Assembly: GCA_016287035.1 (NCBI GenBank)
Contig: JAEEVI010000053.1
Location: forward strand, 1 to 7,228
DNA from: Bacillota bacterium
Lineage (GTDB): Bacteria; Bacillota; Clostridia; Peptostreptococcales; Anaerovoracaceae
Direction: 5' to 3'
Length of the DNA: 7,228 nt
Shown here: piece after piece, positions 1 through 5,479 of the stretch
Layout of the letters: each line of letters starts with the position of its first letter
Position numbering within the stretch: position 1 is the first letter of the stretch
Program-made: the position numbers and the translations under genes
The notes under the pieces: generated by a model
Database searches by the model: none
The model's input: only the letters and a program-made list of their open reading frames with translations
Told to the model about the DNA's origin: nothing

Positions 1-77
1 AGCCCGCGGAGCTCCTCGAAAAGTACGGTCTTACGGAAAAGGAGATCGTGCAGGCGGCGGAAAAGCTCGTAAAGTAG
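1..77 (+). CDS. Probable transketolase C-terminal subunit, 3' end only
   Basis: Only the last 24 codons are in the window, read in frame from base 3 to a TAG at 75-77. The visible tail contains PAELLEKYGLTEKEI followed by a short Ala/Glu/Lys-rich helix. This matches the usual end of the C-terminal (pyrimidine-binding plus C-terminal domain) subunit of split transketolases in Firmicutes and related anaerobes, where a PxELLxKYGLT motif precedes the final helix. Transketolase moves two-carbon units between sugar phosphates in the non-oxidative pentose phosphate pathway. The catalytic part lies outside the window, so the call rests on tail resemblance alone; a 1-deoxy-xylulose-5-phosphate synthase-like or other thiamine-diphosphate enzyme is possible. 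A strong terminator 15 bases after the stop separates it from the genes that follow. Confidence 0.6.
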   Translation, partial: PAELLEKYGLTEKEIVQAAEKLVK

Positions 78-91
78 GGACGCATGACCGT

Positions 92-134
92 AAGATCCGG
101 AGCCGCGCTCAGCGACGGCGCCGGATCTTTTTTT
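92..134 (+). terminator. Strong intrinsic terminator
   Basis: A perfect 9-bp outer stem pairs AAGATCCGG (92-100) with CCGGATCTT (121-129). After an A101/G120 mismatch it continues with GCCG/CGGC (102-105 with 116-119) and CGC/GCG (106-108 with 112-114), with a bulged A115 and a TCA loop at 109-111. Seven T residues (128-134) follow the stem. This is a textbook Rho-independent terminator. It ends the upstream transketolase-like transcript and insulates the following promoter. Confidence 0.93.
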
Positions 135-161
135 CGCGAAGACGTCCGCGGCTGGCAAATA

Positions 162-190
162 TTGACAATTTCTTCCTGCCGTGATAAGAT
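162..190 (+). promoter_or_regulatory. Sigma-A/sigma-70 type promoter of the 197-928 gene
   Basis: A perfect -35 TTGACA at 162-167 is followed by a 17-bp spacer and a -10 TAAGAT at 185-190. TG at 182-183 sits in the extended -10 position. Transcription should begin 6-8 bases after the -10, at about 196-198. That coincides with the ATG at 197, leaving no room for a 5' leader or ribosome-binding site. Confidence 0.85.
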
Positions 191-196
191 GCGCGC

Positions 197-928
197 ATGA
201 GTGAACTTTTCAGATATCCGCTCCGCTCGCGCCCCGAAGGGCGGAAAAAGCACGTAAAGAGGATAGTCGTCCGCGGCGCCGCGCCCCAGGCAGGCTGCAG
301 CTTCATATGCGGTCTGCTCGCTTCGGCGGGATCGGACGCCGCCGTTATAGAGACCGCTAGGCCGTATTTCTACGAGGCGATGGGCATGGAAAAACGCTTC
401 GCGGCGGGCTTCTGCGACTGCTTCGCCAGACTCCGCGCCAAGCAGCGCATCCCGGACGCGGCGAACGAGGACGAGGGCATAAACTGGATCGCGCGCCGCC
501 CCGAAGACGCCGCGCCACTGAGCGCTTCGGAACTGTTCCGGCTCTTTGCCTTCGGAGGCGGAAGGGTCAGCATATTCGACTGTTCCGGGCTCGGCGAGGA
601 TATATCCATGGATCTCATGGCCGACGCGGACGCGTGCGCTGTCGTCATAGACCCGATGCCAACGAAGCTCTTCGCAGCCGCGGACTTCCTCGGCAGGGTG
701 AGGGCGAGCCTCCCGGACGCGGTCCTCATCGTCAACAAGATGAACGGGGGAGTCCACGAAAAGGAACTGTCGAGATTCCTGGGGACCTCCGGGTATTTCA
801 GCGTGCCTTCAGTCCCGTATGATCTCATGTACAGGGCGGAATACGACTGCCAGCTCCCCTCGAGGCTGCCGCAGGCCGCCGGGATCCTCGGGAAGACCCA
901 AGATATGCTTATAAAAATGTTTTACTAA
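197..928 (+). CDS. Degenerate P-loop (SIMIBI/ParA-like) protein, function unknown
   Basis: The 243-residue product is not assigned to a characterised family. After a basic N-terminus (about 1-22, RKKHVKR) comes a beta strand and a P-loop-like turn, GAAPQAGCSF (27-36), with Cys where Walker A needs Lys. A strand ending in DCSG (128-131) sits in the Walker B position. Residues 144-155 (DADACAVVIDPM) and VLIVNKMN (176-183) resemble the later strands and base-reading NKxN-type loop of ParA/MinD-like SIMIBI proteins. The tail contains YRAEYDCQLP (212-221). No signal peptide or membrane segment is visible, so it should be cytoplasmic. The start is firm: no other ATG, GTG or TTG occurs in frame before codon 62, which would remove the P-loop. 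No ribosome-binding site precedes it, which fits a leaderless mRNA. It lies 57 bases before ftsE but has its own promoter. A role as a non-hydrolysing regulator or scaffold is inference. It could instead be a divergent CpaE/TadZ-like protein. Confidence 0.8.
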   Translation: MSELFRYPLRSRPEGRKKHVKRIVVRGAAPQAGCSFICGLLASAGSDAAVIETARPYFYEAMGMEKRFAAGFCDCFARLRAKQRIPDAANEDEGINWIARRPEDAAPLSASELFRLFAFGGGRVSIFDCSGLGEDISMDLMADADACAVVIDPMPTKLFAAADFLGRVRASLPDAVLIVNKMNGGVHEKELSRFLGTSGYFSVPSVPYDLMYRAEYDCQLPSRLPQAAGILGKTQDMLIKMFY

Positions 929-948
929 TACTAAATATATGGTATACT
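921..948 (+). promoter_or_regulatory. Probable extended -10 promoter of the ftsE operon
   Basis: TATACT at 943-948 is preceded by TG at 940-941, giving an extended -10. A weaker -35-like TTTACT (921-926) lies 16 bp upstream and overlaps the stop codon (926-928) of the preceding gene. The region is conspicuously AT-rich within a GC-rich window. Predicted transcription starts near 954-956, about 30 bases before the GTG start of ftsE. Confidence 0.65.
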
Positions 949-972
949 TTCTTGAGGTAACGATACATGGAC

Positions 973-978
973 AAGGGG
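973..978 (+). promoter_or_regulatory. Shine-Dalgarno site that fixes the GTG start of ftsE
   Basis: AAGGGG at 973-978 stands 7 bases before the GTG at 986. This supports GTG as the start and gives the family-typical N-terminus MIRFENVTK. Confidence 0.75.
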
Positions 979-985
979 TATATCT

Positions 986-1657
986 GTGATCCGTTTTGAA
1001 AACGTAACAAAAATGTACGGAAACCACGTCGGCCTTAAGGACGTCACGCTCAGCATCGACAAGGGCGAGTTCGTCTTTATAGTAGGTCCGTCGGGATCCG
1101 GAAAATCGACCTTCATCAAGCTCATATCGCGAGAGCTCAAAGCCGATGAAGGGCATATATACGTCGGCGACAAGGACGTCGTCAGGATGTCGAACAGGGA
1201 GATCCCGGATCTGCGCCGCAGCATCGGGATGGTCTTCCAGAATTTCCGTCTGCTTCCGAACAAGACCGTATACGAGAACGTGGCCTTCGCCATGGAGGTC
1301 GTCCGCAGCCCGAGGCGCACGATAAAGCGCCAGGTGCCGCAGATCCTATCGGTGATGGGCATAAGCGACAAGGCCAAGAACTTCCCGCACGAGCTCTCCA
1401 TGGGCGAGCAGCAGCGCGTCGCCATCGCGCGCGCCGTTATCAACGGGCCCCAGGTGCTCATAGCCGACGAGCCGACGGGAAATCTCGACCCGGAGACGGC
1501 CTGGGAGATAATGAAGCTCCTCGATCTCATAAACCGCAGGGGGACCACCGTGGTGATGGTCACCCACGCGATAGACATAGTCAACAGGATGAACAAGAGA
1601 GCCGTCACCATAGAGGCCGGTCGGATAACCGGCGACTCGAAGGGAGGCCTCGCGTAA
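986..1657 (+). CDS. ftsE: Cell division ATP-binding protein FtsE
   Basis: FtsE is the cytoplasmic ATPase of the FtsEX complex. It drives FtsX to activate peptidoglycan hydrolases at the division site or side wall. The 223-residue length matches the family (E. coli FtsE is 222). Visible motifs in order are Walker A GPSGSGKST (34-42), Q-loop Gln85 in VFQNFRLL, signature LSMGEQQ (137-143), Walker B VLIADEP (157-163), D-loop GNLD (165-168) and H-loop His194. The FQNFRLL and DEPTGNLDPE stretches are typical of FtsE. The signature departs from canonical LSGGE: Met139 replaces the first Gly. The GTG start has a well-spaced Shine-Dalgarno site. The TAA stop overlaps the ftsX ATG by one base, implying coupled translation of the two partners. 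It is the first gene of the six-gene operon. Confidence 0.96.
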   Translation: MIRFENVTKMYGNHVGLKDVTLSIDKGEFVFIVGPSGSGKSTFIKLISRELKADEGHIYVGDKDVVRMSNREIPDLRRSIGMVFQNFRLLPNKTVYENVAFAMEVVRSPRRTIKRQVPQILSVMGISDKAKNFPHELSMGEQQRVAIARAVINGPQVLIADEPTGNLDPETAWEIMKLLDLINRRGTTVVMVTHAIDIVNRMNKRAVTIEAGRITGDSKGGLA

Positions 1658-2550
1658 TGTTCAGGGGCCTCAGATATACGATAAGGGAGTCGTTCGTATC
1701 GCTGTTCAGGAGCAAGGTCATGACGGTCGCGTCGGTCTTCTCGATCACGGCGATGCTCCTCATACTCGGGCTGTTCTTCCTGCTCACCGTGAACGTCAAC
1801 ATGGCGACGGAGGGCGTAAAGAACCAGTTCGACACCATAGAGGTGTTCCTCCTCGACGAGACGACGGAGGAGGACGCCGCGATAATAAGCAAGAGCCTCA
1901 CGTCCATGGATCAGGTCGCGGACGTGCAGTTCATAAGCAAGGATCAGGCCATGGCGGAGTTCAGGCAGCGCTTCGGGAGCAACGCCTATCTCCTCGACGG
2001 TCTCACGACGAATCCTCTGCCGAATTCCCTGCGCGTAAAGCTCTCCGACATCCAGGACGGCGAGCTCGTCGCGGAGATCTGCCGCAATTTCAGCGGCATA
2101 GAGGACGTCAGGTACTATCAGTCCGAGATAAGCAAGATACTCGACGTGACGGACGTGCTGCAGAAGGGCGCGCTCATAATAATCGCGTTCCTCATAATAG
2201 TTTCCGTCGTCGTAGTCTCGAATACCATCAAGCTCACCGTCATGTCGCGCGAGGCCGAGATCAGGATAATGAAGAACGTCGGCGCGACGAACTGGTTCAT
2301 ACGCGGACCGCTGCTGCTGCAGGGCATACTCATAGGCTGCATCTCGGCGCTCATAGCCCTCGGCGTAACGTTCTTCGTCTACAGGGAATTCGTGGCGACC
2401 TACGGCTCGCAGGTCGCGGCGCTGATGACGATGGAGATGGTGAGCCCGGAGTTCATGCTCATAAATCTCGCGTGGATATTCGCCGCGCTCGGAGCGAGCA
2501 TCGGCGCCTTCGGTTCGATCATATCGATGAGGAAGTTCCTCAAGGCGTGA
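1657..2550 (+). CDS. ftsX: Cell division ABC transporter membrane protein FtsX
   Basis: FtsX is the membrane partner of FtsE. It transmits ATP-driven movement to an extracytoplasmic hydrolase and is not thought to transport a solute. The 297-residue protein has the standard layout: a short cytoplasmic N-terminus, TM1 about 24-46, an extracytoplasmic domain about 47-170, TM2 about 171-190, a cytoplasmic loop with EAEIRIMKNVGAT (199-211, the FtsE-coupling region), TM3 about 218-241 and TM4 about 267-289. The NPLPNSLRV stretch (119-127) in the outer domain is a recognisable FtsX feature. The start overlaps the ftsE stop (TAATG) and has GGGAGG (1642-1647) at suitable distance. The next gene encodes the likely hydrolase that its outer domain would contact. 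Length and all four membrane segments are intact. Confidence 0.95.
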   Translation: MFRGLRYTIRESFVSLFRSKVMTVASVFSITAMLLILGLFFLLTVNVNMATEGVKNQFDTIEVFLLDETTEEDAAIISKSLTSMDQVADVQFISKDQAMAEFRQRFGSNAYLLDGLTTNPLPNSLRVKLSDIQDGELVAEICRNFSGIEDVRYYQSEISKILDVTDVLQKGALIIIAFLIIVSVVVVSNTIKLTVMSREAEIRIMKNVGATNWFIRGPLLLQGILIGCISALIALGVTFFVYREFVATYGSQVAALMTMEMVSPEFMLINLAWIFAALGASIGAFGSIISMRKFLKA

Positions 2551-2556
2551 TATAAA

Positions 2557-2572
2557 GGGGATCAGGGGATCA
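2557..2572 (+). repeat. Perfect 8-bp tandem repeat duplicating a Shine-Dalgarno site
   Basis: GGGGATCA occurs twice head to tail (2557-2564 and 2565-2572). The last A of the second copy is the first base of the ATG of the M23 gene. Each copy carries a GGGG core. The upstream site reads AAGGGG (2555-2560), 11 bases from the ATG. The downstream one is GGGG (2565-2568), only 3 bases from it. Neither spacing is ideal, whereas the same AAGGGG core before ftsE sits at 7. The repeat is direct sequence observation; any effect on translation is inference. Confidence 0.85.
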
Positions 2573-3729
2573 TGAAGAACGACAGGGCAAAAAGGAGACT
2601 GGCATTAGCGCTCGCGGCGCTCATCGCGCTGGCCTTCACGCCGTACGCTTCCGCCGTCGGAGACGACGAGAAGGAGTACAGGAACCAGCTCACGGACGTG
2701 CACGACCAGATAGACGACGCCACGAACCAGCTCAAGGAAGGAAAGAGGGAGTCATCCGCGCTCGCGTCGGAGATAAAGGCTCTCGACAACAAGATATACG
2801 AGGCCGAGGTCGAGATAAACGCGCTGCAGGGGGACATCAACGAGACCAAGACCGAGATAACCCAGGTGCTCGCCGAGCTCGACGAGGCCCAGGCCGACGT
2901 CGATTCTCAGAACGAAGACCTCAACGAGAGGCTCAGGGCGATGTACAAGAGCGGGGATATAGGTATGCTCTCCGTGCTCCTCGGCTCCTCGACGATATCC
3001 GAGGCCATGACGAACATGGACATGGTCCAGCGCATCTACGACAGCGATACGGAGCTGCTCGCGCAGCTGCAGGCCAACTACGACGTTATCGACGGCAAGA
3101 GAAAGCAGCTCGTCGCGCTGAAGGACAAGCTCGAATCCCAGCAGGCGCTGGAAAAGGAGAAGCAGGACGCTCTCGCGGCCGACAAGAACGCCGTGGCGGC
3201 GAAGAAGAAAGAGGTCGACAAGGACAACAAGGAGCTCGAGGCTCAGATCGACGCCCTCAACAAGGAGGCGAGCGAGCTCACGGCGAAGATCCTCAAGTTG
3301 CAGAGCGCGGGCGAATACGTTGGCGGAAGCATGCTCTGGCCGGCGGCTGCCAGCACGACAGTATCGTCCCCGTTCGGATACAGGATCCATCCGATACTTA
3401 AGGTCAACAAGATGCATACGGGCATCGACATAGCCGCGGCCGGCGGCACGAACATACTGGCGGCAAACGCCGGCACGGTCATAACCGCGGGCTGGAACAA
3501 CAGCTACGGATATATGGTCATGATCGACCACGGAGGCGGCATCGTAACGCTCTACGCTCACTCGAGCAAGCTGCTCGTATCGAAGGGCGATATAGTGACG
3601 CGCGGGCAGACGATAGCGAAGGTCGGCTCCACCGGTATGTCGACCGGCAATCACCTGCATTTCGAGGTGCGCCTCAACGGAGTGTACAAGAATCCTCTCG
3701 AATACGTCTCCGCGAGCGTCAGAAGATAG
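2572..3729 (+). CDS. Secreted coiled-coil M23 (LytM) peptidoglycan hydrolase, probable FtsEX effector
   Basis: This 385-residue protein has a Sec signal peptide with basic n-region (KNDRAKRR), hydrophobic core and likely cleavage after ASA (26-28). Residues about 32-245 form a long coiled coil rich in Glu, Lys, Gln and Leu, broken near 125-150 (MYKSGDIGMLSVLLGSS), a break typical of the PcsB/EnvC/CwlO-like FtsEX-binding region. The M23 domain spans about 256-380. Its zinc ligands are all present: HTGID (His282, Asp286) and HLH (His363), plus catalytic His330 in YAH and His361. It is therefore predicted to be an active endopeptidase cutting peptidoglycan cross-links. This differs from EnvC, whose LytM site is degenerate and which only activates amidases. 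It lies 21 bases after ftsX. In known systems FtsX releases autoinhibition by the coiled coil. Its substrate bond cannot be read from sequence. Confidence 0.93.
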   Translation: MKNDRAKRRLALALAALIALAFTPYASAVGDDEKEYRNQLTDVHDQIDDATNQLKEGKRESSALASEIKALDNKIYEAEVEINALQGDINETKTEITQVLAELDEAQADVDSQNEDLNERLRAMYKSGDIGMLSVLLGSSTISEAMTNMDMVQRIYDSDTELLAQLQANYDVIDGKRKQLVALKDKLESQQALEKEKQDALAADKNAVAAKKKEVDKDNKELEAQIDALNKEASELTAKILKLQSAGEYVGGSMLWPAAASTTVSSPFGYRIHPILKVNKMHTGIDIAAAGGTNILAANAGTVITAGWNNSYGYMVMIDHGGGIVTLYAHSSKLLVSKGDIVTRGQTIAKVGSTGMSTGNHLHFEVRLNGVYKNPLEYVSASVRR

Positions 3730-3732
3730 CAA

Positions 3733-5472
3733 ATGGCAAAGTGGATAGTCGCTGAAACCGAACACGAACCCTTAAAGGGACCCGAAGGGGTCCCTGTTGC
3801 TATTATTTCGATGCTCCGCCGCAGGGGCGTTCCGGACGCCGAAATGGAGGATTTCTTCTCCGATCATCCGAAGAACACGTTCGACCCGTTCCTCCTGAAC
3901 GGAGTCAGGGCCGCCGCAGAGAGGATACTCGCCGTCCTGGACGGCGGAGGCTGCGTATGCGTATACGGGGATTACGACGCCGACGGCGTCACCGCGACGG
4001 CGCTGCTTTACTCGGTGTTCCGCCGCTTCTCCGGCAACGTGAGATACTACATACCGTCGAGGTTCAGCGACGGCTACGGGCTGAACGTGACGGCCATCAA
4101 CGATATAAACGAGCGCATGCGTCCGCAGCTCATCGTCACGGTAGACTGCGGCATCACCTCGAAGGCCGAGGTCGCGCACGCGAAAGCTCTCGGCATAGAC
4201 GTGATCGTCACCGATCACCACAACATAAAGGAGGGAGAGCTCCCGGACTGCCTCAGGATCAATCCGCACGGAGCCGATTCCGATTATCCGTTCAGGAACC
4301 TCTCGGGCTGCGGCGTGGCCTTCAAGGTCGCTCAGGCGATCCAGCGCATATGCGCGGAGAGGGGAGACGGCCGTTTCGACAAGGCGAAGCTGGGCAGTCT
4401 CCTTGATCTCGTCGCGATCTCCACGGTCGCGGACGTGGTCCCGCTGCTCGGAGAGAACAGGACGCTCGTAAAATACGGTCTCGCCAAACTCAATTCGATG
4501 GAGCGTCCGGGCATCGCGATACTCGCGGAGATGCTCGGGCTGTCCGGTAAGACCGTGAGCAGCGAGAACGTCGCGTATATCATCGCGCCGCACATAAACG
4601 CGATGGGAAGGATGAGCTCCGCCGACCAGGTGGTCGAGCTCCTTTCCGGCGTGAACACCGACGAGGCCGAGCTCAGAAGGCTCGCTTCGGCGATGATCGA
4701 GAGCAACAGGGACAGAAGGGCCGAGCAGGAGAAGGCCGGAGAGATCTGCAGGGAGGCTCTCGCGGGCGGCGAATGCGGCGAACTGTTCCCCGTCATACTC
4801 GCTCCGGGCGCTCACGAGGGCGTCACGGGCATAGTCGCGGGCAACCTCAAGGAGATGCTGTACAGACCGGTGTTCGTCCTTACGCCGTGCGGCGACGGGA
4901 CCCTCAAGGGCACCGGAAGATGCATACCCGGCATAAACCTGCACACGATAATGAAGAACAACAGCGAGCTTTTCCTGCGCTTCGGCGGCCACGCCGGCGC
5001 GTGCGGATTCTCGATGGAGGAGAAGAACCTTCCCGCGCTGCGCGAGCGCATGCAGGAGGCCGTCTCTTCGGAGCTCGCCTCGGATCCGGATCTGCTGACG
5101 GAAAAGCTTTATCTCGAAAAGATACTCGAGCCTCAGGAGAGGACGATCGAGTTCGCGAGGCAGCTGGAAAGGCTCGAGCCGTTCGGCGAGGGGAATCCCC
5201 GTCCGCTCTTCTGCATCCCCGGCGTAAGGATCCGTTCGGCTGTATATATGGGAGCGGACTCACAGCACGTCAGGTTCACCGCGGTCTGCGGAGACGGCGC
5301 GCAGCTGTCGTGCATACTGTTCTCCCGCGCGGCCGAATACGCGGCGCTGCTCGGGGAGGGGACGTGCGCGGACCTCGCGGCCGAGCTGTCCGTGAACGAA
5401 TTCGGAGGCCGCAGGAGGCTCCAGCTGATAATACGGGACATGCGCCCGGCTCAGGATATCAAGGAACGGTAG
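3733..5472 (+). CDS. recJ: Single-stranded-DNA-specific exonuclease RecJ
   Basis: RecJ degrades single-stranded DNA 5' to 3' in RecF-pathway recombination, mismatch and base-excision repair. The 579-residue length fits the bacterial core enzyme (E. coli about 577). DHH-domain motifs are intact: motif I YGDYDADG (78-85), motif II VDCG (137-140), motif III DHH (161-163) and TVADVVPL (231-238). PHINAMGRM (287-295) follows. The DHHA1 part has HEGVTGIVAG (361-370) and FGGHAGACGF (417-426). An OB-like C-terminal domain starts around EPFGEGNPRP (482-491). The metal-binding Asp and His residues are all present, so it should be active. It begins 3 bases after the M23 stop with only a weak AGAAG Shine-Dalgarno, suggesting translational coupling. 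A perfect hairpin lies 43 bases into the gene. The nearby genes concern the cell wall, so its placement looks like co-transcription rather than shared function. Confidence 0.96.
   Translation: MAKWIVAETEHEPLKGPEGVPVAIISMLRRRGVPDAEMEDFFSDHPKNTFDPFLLNGVRAAAERILAVLDGGGCVCVYGDYDADGVTATALLYSVFRRFSGNVRYYIPSRFSDGYGLNVTAINDINERMRPQLIVTVDCGITSKAEVAHAKALGIDVIVTDHHNIKEGELPDCLRINPHGADSDYPFRNLSGCGVAFKVAQAIQRICAERGDGRFDKAKLGSLLDLVAISTVADVVPLLGENRTLVKYGLAKLNSMERPGIAILAEMLGLSGKTVSSENVAYIIAPHINAMGRMSSADQVVELLSGVNTDEAELRRLASAMIESNRDRRAEQEKAGEICREALAGGECGELFPVILAPGAHEGVTGIVAGNLKEMLYRPVFVLTPCGDGTLKGTGRCIPGINLHTIMKNNSELFLRFGGHAGACGFSMEEKNLPALRERMQEAVSSELASDPDLLTEKLYLEKILEPQERTIEFARQLERLEPFGEGNPRPLFCIPGVRIRSAVYMGADSQHVRFTAVCGDGAQLSCILFSRAAEYAALLGEGTCADLAAELSVNEFGGRRRLQLIIRDMRPAQDIKER
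3776..3795 (+). other. Perfect hairpin inside the start of recJ
   Basis: AGGGACCC (3776-3783) pairs fully with GGGTCCCT (3788-3795) around a GAAG loop, giving an 8-bp GC-rich stem within codons 15-21 of recJ. The sequence after it is only mildly T-rich (GTTGCTATTATT), so it is not a convincing terminator. A competing small inverted repeat, CCCTT/AAGGG (3769-3779), shares its left arm. It could act as a pause, a partial attenuator or an RNA-processing site between the cell-wall genes and recJ. It could also be chance in a Gly/Pro-rich coding stretch. Confidence 0.5.
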
Positions 5473-5479
5473 GTTTCAG

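Noticed and set aside
92..134. Terminator considered as an attenuator or riboswitch for the 197 gene
   Set aside because: The promoter (162-190) lies downstream of the hairpin, so the structure cannot be in that gene's leader. It ends the upstream transcript.
931..1611. Open frame (226 codons) on the minus strand opposite ftsE
   Set aside because: It mirrors the ftsE sequence with no family features. All ABC ATPase motifs lie on the + strand.
2752..3765. Long open frame (337 codons) on the minus strand opposite the M23 gene
   Set aside because: It is an antisense shadow of a GC-rich, coiled-coil coding sequence. Its product is a low-complexity mix of Arg, Leu, Val and Glu with no family motif, and the + strand gene is certain.
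3776..3795. recJ hairpin considered as a true intrinsic terminator
   Set aside because: It lies inside coding sequence and is followed by GTTGCTATTATT, not a run of T residues. Complete termination would abolish recJ and all downstream genes.
3772..4992. Long open frame (406 codons) on the minus strand opposite recJ
   Set aside because: RecJ motifs on the + strand account for the whole region. The antisense product is Arg/Val/His-rich with no recognisable domain.
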